DNA of 64,000 nucleotides from Capnocytophaga granulosa ATCC 51502 (GTDB taxonomy: Bacteria > Bacteroidota > Bacteroidia > Flavobacteriales > Flavobacteriaceae). A program made the translations under genes and the position numbers. The notes beneath the pieces are model-generated. The model made no database searches and was not told the origin of the DNA. It worked only from the letters and a program-made list of their open reading frames with translations. Location of the stretch: positions 62,001 to 126,000 of the forward strand of contig NZ_KE150256.1 of the NCBI RefSeq assembly GCF_000411115.1, read 5' to 3'. This document shows positions 27,133 through 35,019 of this stretch, piece by piece. The first letter of the stretch is position 1. Every line of letters starts with the position of its first letter.

Positions 27133-28368
27133 TTATTGCTGTCCTTCGGCAGGTGTTTCTGTACTATTGCTCTCTGTATCAGCAGGTTGCTCTTGAGGTT
27201 GCTCCTTTACAACGACATCACCTTTTTTGGTTTTTAGACTACCTCGATAGTCCTTTTGGAGCTTTTCGAGGGTCTGGCTAACGAGTTCTTTGGTAACAAA
27301 GTCTATTTCCTTAGCCCCATAAGCACGCTGAAGAGAACGGAATGCCTTCTGTGGTTCCTGAATACGCAAGTAGTAATCCCCCTCTAAGTAGTCAGGTAAG
27401 GCGGTATCCTTATAATAAGGCTTGATATACTTGACTAATATAGGAATGGATTCGAAATCGGCATTCTTAAGGATAGCGGCATAGATTGCCTTGACATCCT
27501 CCAAGAGTGGCTCCTTGTCTATACCATATAAATCCTTGATTTTCTTATATTTATCTTGCAAATACTGGGTGGTATTGTTCTGTATCTTGAGTACTTTTTC
27601 CGCATACTCTCGCATGGAGATAGGGCGGTATTCCTCAAAGAAGAGGTTCAAGGCCTCAGAGATTCCCATGATAGAGACGGTACTGGTAGTAATTTGGGGA
27701 AAAGGTTGAGAAAAATAGAAACTATGTTCTAATTTTTTGACACTCATAAGCTTGTCCAAGTCGGTTATCTTCTTCAAGGTTGCATTGTCCTCGTCCTGTG
27801 TCCAACCGAGATAGTAGAAGATAGGTGTCTTGAAAGAAGCCAATTGTTCTGGGATAGAGTTGGTTATTTTCTCCATTATATTGGGAGAGAGGGAGATATA
27901 AGCGTTAAAAAGCGAATTTTCCTTGAGCAAGTAGTAGTTAATAAAGTTGGCCGCTTCGCCATCGGCAATGATTCCTCTAAAGCCATTGGTGGAATATTTG
28001 CTTTGCACACGAGGAATGACTGTTTGTCCGACGAACTCAAAGAAGACCGCTGTATCATTAAAGGGTACCCCTGTTTCTTCAGGTACAGTTACATCGTCTT
28101 CATCGTTATAGATCCCTACAATGATAGAGGGAGGTACCTCTCCTGTACGAGAGAAATAGCGAAAGCTTGTTACCGTAGGCTCCAGAAGTCGGCTAGCATT
28201 GAGCACCACAAAGAGTGGATATTTTTCACGTTTGTCATAGCCGTCGGGCAGTACGACAGTTACTTTACGAGTACCATCCATATCCTTGGAACCCAAGTTT
28301 TCGGAGGTTATTTGTGCTCCCATACGAGCAGAGAGGAGCACCAAAAGCATTAGTAATAGCTTTTTCAT
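27133..28368 (-). CDS. Secreted alpha/beta-hydrolase esterase-like protein
   Basis: The 411-residue protein has a signal peptide ending near ARMGAQ. An esterase-D/IroE-like region follows, with RKVTVVLPDGYDKREKYPLFVVLNA near the start and PSIIVGIYN strand. The usual nucleophile loop appears as GIIADGEAANFI, where Gly-x-Ser-x-Gly is not intact (an Ala-Asp-Gly replaces it), so catalysis is doubtful. A helical C-terminal half and a low-complexity Gln/Glu/Pro/Thr tail follow. I chose the ATG at 28368 because the signal peptide begins there. The gene follows folA with 1 bp between. Confidence 0.7.
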   Translation of the reverse strand: MKKLLLMLLVLLSARMGAQITSENLGSKDMDGTRKVTVVLPDGYDKREKYPLFVVLNASRLLEPTVTSFRYFSRTGEVPPSIIVGIYNDEDDVTVPEETGVPFNDTAVFFEFVGQTVIPRVQSKYSTNGFRGIIADGEAANFINYYLLKENSLFNAYISLSPNIMEKITNSIPEQLASFKTPIFYYLGWTQDEDNATLKKITDLDKLMSVKKLEHSFYFSQPFPQITTSTVSIMGISEALNLFFEEYRPISMREYAEKVLKIQNNTTQYLQDKYKKIKDLYGIDKEPLLEDVKAIYAAILKNADFESIPILVKYIKPYYKDTALPDYLEGDYYLRIQEPQKAFRSLQRAYGAKEIDFVTKELVSQTLEKLQKDYRGSLKTKKGDVVVKEQPQEQPADTESNSTETPAEGQQ

Positions 28369-28369
28369 C

Positions 28370-28858
28370 TTATAAAAGTTTATAGGTTTCAAAATAAAAA
28401 TCAAAGGCATGTCTTTCGTCCTGAGGGTGAAAGTCCCGTCTTACGCATTGCCAGCGTTGTAGGTCAATCTCAGGAAAGAAAGTATCTGCCTGAAAGTGTG
28501 CTTGTACATGTGTGAGTTCAAGGGTGGTTGCATAAGGCATCGCTAGCTTATATACCTCTCCCCCCCCTATAACAAAGGGCTGTTCGTCCTGCTCCTGTGC
28601 TATGGCAATTGCCTGCTCTATAGAGGATACTACCATACAATGCTCCCTGTGATAATTCTTATCACGAGAGAGTACAATATGAGTACGCTTTGGCAGTAAC
28701 TTAGGGAGGGACTCCAAGGTCTTACGCCCCATAATCACACAATGCCCCATGGTGAGGTGCTTAAAGTGCTGAAAATCATCAGGCAAGTGCCATAGTAGTT
28801 GGTTTTCCTTGCCTATACCATTGTCAAGGTCTAAGGCAGCTATGAGCGTTAAGGACAT
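28370..28858 (-). CDS. folA: Dihydrofolate reductase
   Basis: The 162-residue enzyme reduces dihydrofolate with NADPH. The motifs are clear: LIAALDLDNGIGKENQLLWHLPDDF, MGRKTLESLP, HIVLSR, and PFVIGGGEVYKLAMPYA. The ATG at 28858 is preferred over an upstream in-frame ATG at 28882, because the family starts directly with the beta strand and the -7 box overlaps the upstream start. The stop is adjacent to the start of the esterase-like gene, so the two are probably co-transcribed. Confidence 0.96.
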   Translation of the reverse strand: MSLTLIAALDLDNGIGKENQLLWHLPDDFQHFKHLTMGHCVIMGRKTLESLPKLLPKRTHIVLSRDKNYHREHCMVVSSIEQAIAIAQEQDEQPFVIGGGEVYKLAMPYATTLELTHVQAHFQADTFFPEIDLQRWQCVRRDFHPQDERHAFDFYFETYKLL

Positions 28859-28879
28859 GGTCGTGATTTTAAGACGAGG

Positions 28880-28887
28880 CAAATGTA
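28880..28887 (-). promoter_or_regulatory. -7 promoter box for folA
   Basis: The complement reads TACATTTG, matching TAnnTTTG, 21 bp upstream of the chosen ATG. This position argues against the longer folA start. Confidence 0.55.
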
Positions 28888-28992
28888 CAATTTTTTATTT
28901 AATTATAACCTTTTAGAATGTTAAATTTAGTGATTAGAAGTTGTGAATAAAGATTAGGGGGTAGTGAATAATGATTACAGGTTAGGGGTTAG

Positions 28993-29090
28993 TTAAGACG
29001 CAATAAATTGCGTCTCTATGGAAGACTATGCTAAGCAAAAAAATTGTCTTAGCCAGCGTTAGCATAGAAACGCAATTTATTGCGTGTTAA
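28993..29090. repeat. Palindrome-ended repeat, GACGCAATAAATTGCGTC family, copy 1
   Basis: Each end carries a self-complementary unit around GCAATAAATTGC or GCAATTTATTGC, and the ends form inverted repeats with a few mismatches. The interior GTCTTAGCCAGCGTTAG recurs in opposite orientation in the 59922-60015 copy. It fills the gap between folA and the TlpA-like gene and encodes nothing. Confidence 0.65.
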
Positions 29091-29137
29091 GAAGTTAGTA
29101 AATTATATTTTAGTTATTGATTTACATTATTTACCCT

Positions 29138-30502
29138 TTACTTTTTATCTGTCAAAATTTTCTCTATATCAGGGTCAGAGGGGCGGGGGGCATTGGGATT
29201 GACAATATGACCCTGCTTGTCTATGATAAGGAAGGTAGGAATTTGGTTGATCGCATAGTCACGAATAAACTGAGAATCAAAAGCTTTGTCGGCTATGAGT
29301 TGTACTCCCTTGAGCTGTTTTTCCTTTACGGCCTTACGCCAAGCCTCTTTGTCCTCGTCTATAGAGATACTTACAAACTCAATATTCTTCCCTTTGAGCT
29401 TGTCATGTAAAGCCTTTAGTGCAGGAATTTCAGCCAAACAAGGGCGGCACCAAGTAGCCCATACATCTACATATACTAGTTTTCCTTTGAAATCAGAGAG
29501 TGAAGAGGTACCTCCATTGATATTTTCATAGCCTGTAAAAACAGGAGAGGGTGCGCCTACAGCGAGCCTTGTAATCTTGTCATAAGTCTCCTGTGCCTCT
29601 TTAGCTACTTTTTCATCCTTTACATTGGCAACTACAAAATCCAATACCTCTTTGTTTTTGGTATTGCCTGGGAGAATTAGGGTAGCCAATTCTTTAGCAA
29701 AATCGGCACGAATATTTTCGGACTTAAGTGCTGATACAAGTTTTATAAAGTTTCCTACCTGTTCTGGATCGGAGGCATCACTTAGCTGAGAATAATATTT
29801 ACCTTGTACCAAATCCCTATAAGCCTCGTCGGTCTCATATTCTTTAGCATTATCAAAATCCACTTGGTCTCTCTCAGCAAAAAAATCCTGAGGTAGAGAG
29901 GGTTGGTTGCCTGAGAAGGACTCATGCGAACTAGGATAATCCGTTAGTGCCCCTATATACTTATATTGGATCCATTTTTGCTGGTTTTTCACAAAATCCT
30001 CATCAAAGTTATAGCTCTTCAGCTTGGTTTCGAGTTCAGCAAAGAACTTTTTAAGGCTTTCCTTAAAAGTCTGTGGTTCTTGCTTGAATAGGGCACCATC
30101 GGAACGGAATATTTTATCATTGACAAAGAGTTCTCTCTCTATAAAGTACTGGGTTTGATCGGCTTGAGTACCAGAGAGAGTAACCTTGGAGAGATCTTGG
30201 TTGAGTGTGAACTCTATTTGGGTTCCTTTATCTAAATAAAGTGGTACTAACAATGCTGGGTTCTCAAAGAGATAATAAGCATGATTGTCGGTTATTGCGC
30301 GTATGGTATCACGGAAAGTACCATCAGGAGCTATAGCAATGTCCTTAATCACCTCGTTATTGTGGACAAGCTGTAATTTCTCGTTTTCAGTAACCGATAC
30401 CTTTCCTGAGATCACAGCATAATCAGCTTTAGGTTGCTCAGTCTTTTTACCACAAGCAACTACTAGGCCTATTATTGTTAGGCTTGTAATGATTTTTTTC
30501 AT
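29138..30502 (-). CDS. TlpA-like thioredoxin-fold lipoprotein (paralogue A)
   Basis: The 454-residue protein has a lipobox VVAC (Cys at about residue 17), a DUF4369-like N-terminal beta domain, and a helical middle. A TlpA/ResA-type thioredoxin domain starts at about residue 315 with VDVWATWCRPC (active-site CxxC) and ends with INQIPTFLIIDKQGHIV containing the cis-Pro. Such proteins reduce disulfides in the periplasm or at the envelope. The close paralogue lies at 33036-34418 with the same length and order. The RNA-repair genes lie between them. Confidence 0.88.
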   Translation of the reverse strand: MKKIITSLTIIGLVVACGKKTEQPKADYAVISGKVSVTENEKLQLVHNNEVIKDIAIAPDGTFRDTIRAITDNHAYYLFENPALLVPLYLDKGTQIEFTLNQDLSKVTLSGTQADQTQYFIERELFVNDKIFRSDGALFKQEPQTFKESLKKFFAELETKLKSYNFDEDFVKNQQKWIQYKYIGALTDYPSSHESFSGNQPSLPQDFFAERDQVDFDNAKEYETDEAYRDLVQGKYYSQLSDASDPEQVGNFIKLVSALKSENIRADFAKELATLILPGNTKNKEVLDFVVANVKDEKVAKEAQETYDKITRLAVGAPSPVFTGYENINGGTSSLSDFKGKLVYVDVWATWCRPCLAEIPALKALHDKLKGKNIEFVSISIDEDKEAWRKAVKEKQLKGVQLIADKAFDSQFIRDYAINQIPTFLIIDKQGHIVNPNAPRPSDPDIEKILTDKK

Positions 30503-30556
30503 CTTATTTATTTGTATTTTAATATTTTATAATTCTAAACAGGTCACTAATTACTA

Positions 30557-31495
30557 TCAAAAATCCCCATAATTCACTTGGAAGCAAGGCAGGTGTAAGT
30601 CCTTGCGCCACATCTCCACGACTTGGTTGCGGTCATCTAAGAGGAACTCTATGAAGTACTTACCCGCTATTTCCTGTTGGAAAAGTTCTTTTTTGATCAC
30701 ATTGTCCTTTCTATAATCATTGGTCGTACGCATGAGTAGTAGGTCATAGGCTATTTGGTGTTTCAAAAGAAAACGCTCAGTAGGCTCTCTGTAGAGCTGC
30801 TCGCGCCCTGAAAGGAGGATCACCTTGTAACCCTGTGCTTTGGCCATAGCAAGTACACTTGCTACAGGGGCATTAAGTCCATCTTCATCGGCTGAGGAAG
30901 CATCATAAGGGTCTCGACCATTGAGCAAGGAAAGCGTACCGTCCAAGTCACAAATTATGGCCTTGGGCAAAGAGCTATCCTGCGTGGCATAAGTAAGAGT
31001 GGCCTCTTTTATGGCACGAGGAATCGGCTTAAAATCGAACTTTTCCTTGGTATATTGCAATTGGGTTACATGCTTTTCTATAGCACTCTTGGGGATAAAC
31101 TTACCCGTTTGTTCGCAACGCTTATCACAACGCTTGACTAGCTCCTCCACCGAGAGATCAAAGACTTTAAAGGAAATATCGGCATACTCGGTGTAGGCTT
31201 GTATCATATCTTCAAGGGTACGCAAAGAACAGTTGGTCGTATCTATAATCACATTGGTATGATGTTTCAGAAGTGTAATAACGGAAGCCTCCACCATCTT
31301 GGTAATACGTTCCTCATAGAAAGGCGACATAAGAGTATCGCCAAACTGCATTAGGCGGAAATCATCACGATTGACCCGTACCCAATTGTCCTCGGTACGG
31401 ATAAAGTAGCGCGCGAAGGTAGATTTACCTGACCCTGGTGCTCCCACCAGAATAAGGAGTTTAGGAAAGTAATGGGAATTATTTTTGGTACTCAT
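30557..31495 (-). CDS. T4 Pnkp-like polynucleotide kinase/3'-phosphatase
   Basis: The 312-residue protein matches phage T4 Pnkp in length and order. It has P-loop GAPGSGKST (residues 18-26), the NRDDFR motif (about 42-47; NRDDYR in T4), then a HAD phosphatase domain with DLDGT (183-187), SGRE, a RKDNVIKKELF stretch, DDRNQVVEMWR and the same terminal GDF as T4. The T4 enzyme adds 5'-phosphate and removes 3'-phosphate or 2',3'-cyclic phosphate from broken RNA ends. Bacterial Pnkp of the Hen1 type has a different metallophosphatase, so this is the phage-type arrangement. ATGA overlaps the upstream RNA ligase gene. Confidence 0.9.
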   Translation of the reverse strand: MSTKNNSHYFPKLLILVGAPGSGKSTFARYFIRTEDNWVRVNRDDFRLMQFGDTLMSPFYEERITKMVEASVITLLKHHTNVIIDTTNCSLRTLEDMIQAYTEYADISFKVFDLSVEELVKRCDKRCEQTGKFIPKSAIEKHVTQLQYTKEKFDFKPIPRAIKEATLTYATQDSSLPKAIICDLDGTLSLLNGRDPYDASSADEDGLNAPVASVLAMAKAQGYKVILLSGREQLYREPTERFLLKHQIAYDLLLMRTTNDYRKDNVIKKELFQQEIAGKYFIEFLLDDRNQVVEMWRKDLHLPCFQVNYGDF

Positions 31496-32676
31496 AGTCT
31501 GCTATCTAATTGGTTTTCTATTTCTTCACCTAATATACGGTCAAGCACTAAGTTTTTCAGTTCGTAGTTTTCCTCATGTAACTCACTATAAGGAATGGCC
31601 AATAGCTTGGCATTGATTGCCCAGTCATTGATAGAACAACGGAGTTTCCCTTTGATGTTTCTCTTGGCGATCTGCTCTTGTAGTCTATCTTGGAAATCCA
31701 CCCCATAGACTAAGGTTAGGTAATCATTATTACGTATCTTAAAAGCAGGAGGCATGCTAGGGAGGAAAGCCGTACGTGGCTTAATGACCACTCCCTCCTC
31801 GTCACTCTGATTGACCATGTCCACCCAAGCGCGTATCTCTGGGTACTTAGCCTGAAAGTCTGCCTCATCAGTGAAAAGGTAATGTAAGCATTCATCATCA
31901 TTGACCTGACGAAAACTAAGATTGTCATTGACAAAGTGCTCCGTACCATCACTATGTACCTCCTTTAGGATATTGAAAGGCTTGAAGAAAAGTTCGGCTT
32001 CCTTACCAAAGATATCCAATTGCCGCTTGAAAAGCGCTATTTGCTGCTGGTAGTGCGGCAAATCCAAAAACTTGAAATCGCGTACTGACTGGTATTGGCG
32101 AATGATATGGTTGGGATATTTCTCCTTCAACTCCTTGTCAGAAAGCACCTTAGCATCTAAAACGAAAGCCTGATACTCAGGAGTCTGTTGTATCTTATGG
32201 AGTTTGTCATACAAAGAACTCTGTTCCAAATAATTGGCATGTATCTCATGAGAGATATAATAAGCCGCAAACTCGTTATTTATCAATCCCTTCCCTAAGA
32301 CTGACCATGGCATCAGCTCCGATTGGATAATCCTTAGTGTCACTCCCTCCCAAGAAAGACGAGCGTGCAAGGGACGTAAAGCAGCAAGCCATTTTTCCCT
32401 ATCTAAATAAGTAATTTTATACCCGTTCCTACTTACCAAATAGCTCTCTTCCAAGTGCTTATGTAGGTAAATATCACAATAGGAACCCATGTATTTTTTC
32501 TCAATGACCACCTCATGTATGCCATTGCGGACAAACCATAATAGCCCCTCATAAAGACTCTCTATCTCATTGCGCTCCACCGACTTAGGTGCTGGAGAAA
32601 TGGTTGGGGAAAAGGCATTGATTTTGTTCCTACAAAACCAATCTATACGTTTTTTGAGTAAAGTTTTATCTTCCAC
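31492..32676 (-). CDS. ATP-dependent RNA ligase
   Basis: The 394-residue protein has the nucleotidyltransferase motifs: motif I EKKYMGS with the adenylated Lys at 61, motif IV EGVVIKP (about 294-300) and motif V FKIR (312-315). The K-x-x-G-S form and following acidic strand resemble the ligase domain of bacterial Pnkp more than T4 Rnl1 (KEDG). Residues before motif I and after motif V have no family I know. It overlaps the kinase/phosphatase gene by 4 bases, so the two form an RNA end-healing and sealing pair. The natural substrate, perhaps cleaved tRNA, is inference. Confidence 0.85.
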   Translation of the reverse strand: MEDKTLLKKRIDWFCRNKINAFSPTISPAPKSVERNEIESLYEGLLWFVRNGIHEVVIEKKYMGSYCDIYLHKHLEESYLVSRNGYKITYLDREKWLAALRPLHARLSWEGVTLRIIQSELMPWSVLGKGLINNEFAAYYISHEIHANYLEQSSLYDKLHKIQQTPEYQAFVLDAKVLSDKELKEKYPNHIIRQYQSVRDFKFLDLPHYQQQIALFKRQLDIFGKEAELFFKPFNILKEVHSDGTEHFVNDNLSFRQVNDDECLHYLFTDEADFQAKYPEIRAWVDMVNQSDEEGVVIKPRTAFLPSMPPAFKIRNNDYLTLVYGVDFQDRLQEQIAKRNIKGKLRCSINDWAINAKLLAIPYSELHEENYELKNLVLDRILGEEIENQLDSRL

Positions 32677-32814
32677 TTTTATAATGATTAATGGTTAATC
32701 ATAATGTAACTACTTGTTTTTATTGCCTATAGCTCGGTAATCTCTTGATACAGATCATCAGGAAATATGCCTTGCAAGCTGCTGTTCAAACATGAGTTCT
32801 TTGTTTTACGTGTG

Positions 32815-32822
32815 CAAAGATA
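32815..32822 (-). promoter_or_regulatory. Candidate -7 box for the RNA-repair cassette
   Basis: The complement reads TATCTTTG, about 140 bp upstream of the ligase ATG. No convincing -33 TTG at the usual spacing was seen. Confidence 0.35.
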
Positions 32823-32978
32823 CGATGTCGCTGCGCAATGTTTTTGCATAAGCAAAAGTTTAGATGTTTTTTAACTATTAGAAGTAGAGGAATACAGTAG
32901 TTTAGATACCTCGCTAGAATACTGAACCCTCTTTACTTTTCACTTTTTACTTTTTACTTTTTACTTTTTACTTTTGAG

Positions 32979-33015
32979 AAAAAAAAGACTGCCCTTGGGG
33001 GACAGCCTTCTTATT
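32979..33015 (-). terminator. Terminator of TlpA paralogue B
   Basis: On the minus strand GGCTGTCC, loop CCCAA, GGGCAGTC (with G-U pairs) is followed by a run of T. It lies about 20 bp after the stop codon. Confidence 0.65.
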
Positions 33016-33035
33016 AGGTATAAAAATTATGTCTA

Positions 33036-34418
33036 TTACTTTTTCAATAATCCTTCTAAAAGACCTGTGATCTCATCGCTTGAAGGACGTGGTGCATCAG
33101 CATTGACTATTTTACCTTCTTTGTCTATGATAATAAAAGTAGGAATTTGGCGGATACCATAGTCTTGGATAAACTGAGACTCAAAAGCATTTTCAGCAAA
33201 AAGTTGTACCCCTTTTAGGTCTTCGCTCTTAACGAACTCTTTCCATTCGTCTTTGTTCTGATCTATAGAAATGCTTACAAAAGCAACATCTTTGCCATGG
33301 AATTTCTTTTCCAATTCCTTAAGAGCAGGAATTTCTCCACGACAAGGTAAGCACCAAGTAGCCCATATATCTATATAAGTTACTTTACCTTTGAAATCGT
33401 CCAAAGAGGTAGTACCTCCGTTGAAGTTTTCATAGTTAGAGAACTTAGGAGAAGGACTGCCTGAAGTTAGCTTAGTAGCTACATCATAGGCTTTTTTAGC
33501 AGCTTCTTTCACCTTTTCATCAGTTACATTCTTATTGATAAAATCAAATATTTCCTTGTTCACTGTACTACTAGGAGAGATTAATTGAAAAGTCCCCTTG
33601 GCCAAATCAGCACGGATATTGTCGGATTTCAAAGCATTCACCTCAGAGATAAATTTCTTTATATTCTCTGCATCATTAGGATTATTAATAATGGTATAGA
33701 ACTTGCTACGCACTAAATCACGATAAGTATCTATGGTGCGGAACTCTTCAGCATTGTCATAGTCAATACCATCTCTTTCTGCATAGAAATCATCAGGCAA
33801 AATAGCTTCATCGCCAGAGGTATATCTGTGATAAGTAGGGAATATAGTTAGGTATTCTACGAACTTGTAGTTTGTCCATTTCTCTTGGTTCTTTACAAAC
33901 TCTTCGTCAAAGCCGTAAGCCTTTAGTTTTTTGTCAAGTTCTGCAAAGAAAGCCTTGACATTTTCCTTAAATTCTTGTGGTTTTTGCCCAAAGAGGTTGG
34001 AATCAGCCCCATTGATTCGGTCATTAATAAAGCTATTACGCTCTATTAAATATTGGGTCTGCTTAGTCTGGCTACCAGACACCATAGTCTTGCTCACTTC
34101 TTCATTAAGCGTAAGCTCCATATTGGTACCATTGGCCAGATAGAGAGGCGTCTGTACTGCAGGATTCTCTACAAGATAGTAGAAATGATTGTCTCCAATT
34201 TCGCGAATGGTATCACGGAAAGTACCATCGGCCTGTACAGGAATCTCCTTTACAACCTCATCATTCTGTAATAGAAGTAATTTTTGGTTTTCCCCTTTGG
34301 CATCTACAGAGGAAACTTTACCAGAGAGTACTGCATAATCAACCTTCCCCTCAGCAGCTTTTTCGCCACAAGCAGCGAGCAAACTAATAACAGCTATACT
34401 TGTAACAATTTTTTTCAT
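33036..34418 (-). CDS. TlpA-like thioredoxin-fold lipoprotein (paralogue B)
   Basis: The 460-residue protein has a lipobox LAAC (Cys at about residue 17), then the same domain order as paralogue A, including NWGTTS-like spacing, and ends with a thioredoxin domain carrying IDIWATWCLPC and IRQIPTFIIIDKEGKIV. The CxxC is CLPC here instead of CRPC. It has its own promoter and terminator. The two paralogues presumably arose by duplication. Function is inferred as envelope disulfide reduction; targets are unknown. Confidence 0.88.
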   Translation of the reverse strand: MKKIVTSIAVISLLAACGEKAAEGKVDYAVLSGKVSSVDAKGENQKLLLLQNDEVVKEIPVQADGTFRDTIREIGDNHFYYLVENPAVQTPLYLANGTNMELTLNEEVSKTMVSGSQTKQTQYLIERNSFINDRINGADSNLFGQKPQEFKENVKAFFAELDKKLKAYGFDEEFVKNQEKWTNYKFVEYLTIFPTYHRYTSGDEAILPDDFYAERDGIDYDNAEEFRTIDTYRDLVRSKFYTIINNPNDAENIKKFISEVNALKSDNIRADLAKGTFQLISPSSTVNKEIFDFINKNVTDEKVKEAAKKAYDVATKLTSGSPSPKFSNYENFNGGTTSLDDFKGKVTYIDIWATWCLPCRGEIPALKELEKKFHGKDVAFVSISIDQNKDEWKEFVKSEDLKGVQLFAENAFESQFIQDYGIRQIPTFIIIDKEGKIVNADAPRPSSDEITGLLEGLLKK

Positions 34419-34450
34419 ATTCTTCTTTTTCTATGTTCTAAACTGAACTA

Positions 34451-34458
34451 CAAAATTA
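34451..34458 (-). promoter_or_regulatory. -7 promoter box of TlpA paralogue B
   Basis: The complement reads TAATTTTG, matching TAnnTTTG, 32 bp upstream of the ATG. Confidence 0.5.
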
Positions 34459-34594
34459 TAAAAAAAAATTGAAAACACCAACAATAGATAAAAAATAATT
34501 TCACATATACCTTTAACCAATTGATTATCAACAAGTAAAAGTTTTTAACAAAATTATAAAAACTGTTCATATCTTTAAATTGCATAAAAATTAG

Positions 34595-34602
34595 TATATT
34601 TG
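34595..34602 (+). promoter_or_regulatory. -7 promoter box of the 34623 gene
   Basis: TATATTTG fits TAnnTTTG and lies 20 bp before the proposed GTG start, which supports that start. Confidence 0.5.
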
Positions 34603-34622
34603 CTCTCCCTTAGAACAACCCT

Positions 34623-34982
34623 GTGACAACTGAAAAAACACTTAGTCAGCAGTGGGAAATCCTCACCCAAAAGCTTAAGGAGGATTTCTCTCTGCCTATG
34701 CAGTTAGATATAGATAGAATCCTCTATTTGATTGGTATTCAAGAGCTTGGAAAACCTCATGAGGTCTTCTCCAAGGAGGACAAAATCAACCTTATTCATA
34801 TAGCCACTTGCTGCGTACTAGCTCCTTTTGGATATTACTTTTTGGAGTACAAAGACAAGGAAGGTTGGCCTTTTTATAGAAGAGTAAAGGATCACCTGAG
34901 CTTGACAGAACAGGAGCAACAAGTGCTACTCAAGGAAGCGATCCTATCTTATTTTAGAAATATTGATTACTTAACCCTTTGA
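34623..34982 (+). CDS. Conserved small protein upstream of nnr
   Basis: The 119-residue soluble protein contains DIDRILYLIGIQELGK near the middle and LIHIATCCVLAPFGYY followed by GWPFYRRVKDH. I recognise it only as a conserved hypothetical of flavobacteria. The start is a GTG at 34623, close downstream of the -7 box, and no ATG gives a similar length. It ends 37 bp before the nnr ATG and is likely co-transcribed with it. Confidence 0.6.
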   Translation: MTTEKTLSQQWEILTQKLKEDFSLPMQLDIDRILYLIGIQELGKPHEVFSKEDKINLIHIATCCVLAPFGYYFLEYKDKEGWPFYRRVKDHLSLTEQEQQVLLKEAILSYFRNIDYLTL

Positions 34983-35019
34983 CAAAGAACATTTTACTAA
35001 TTCTTTAAATAATTCACTT

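Larger units (their letters stand above)
32677..33035. other. Intergenic region between the RNA ligase and TlpA paralogue B
   Basis: The region holds a TATCTTTG -7 box on the minus strand (32815-32822), which could drive the ligase cassette with a long leader, and a short heptamer run of CTTTTTA units (about 32934-32975). It also holds the terminator of the next gene (about 32979-33015). A short frame after the box is too small to call. Confidence 0.5.

Noticed and set aside
27844..28353. A 169-codon plus-strand frame inside the esterase-like gene
   Set aside because: It is antisense to a gene with a clear signal peptide and coding pattern.
32734..32815. A short gene following the -7 box at 32815
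   Set aside because: Frames from the first ATG end after 11 codons and the longer frame has no start; nothing recognisable.
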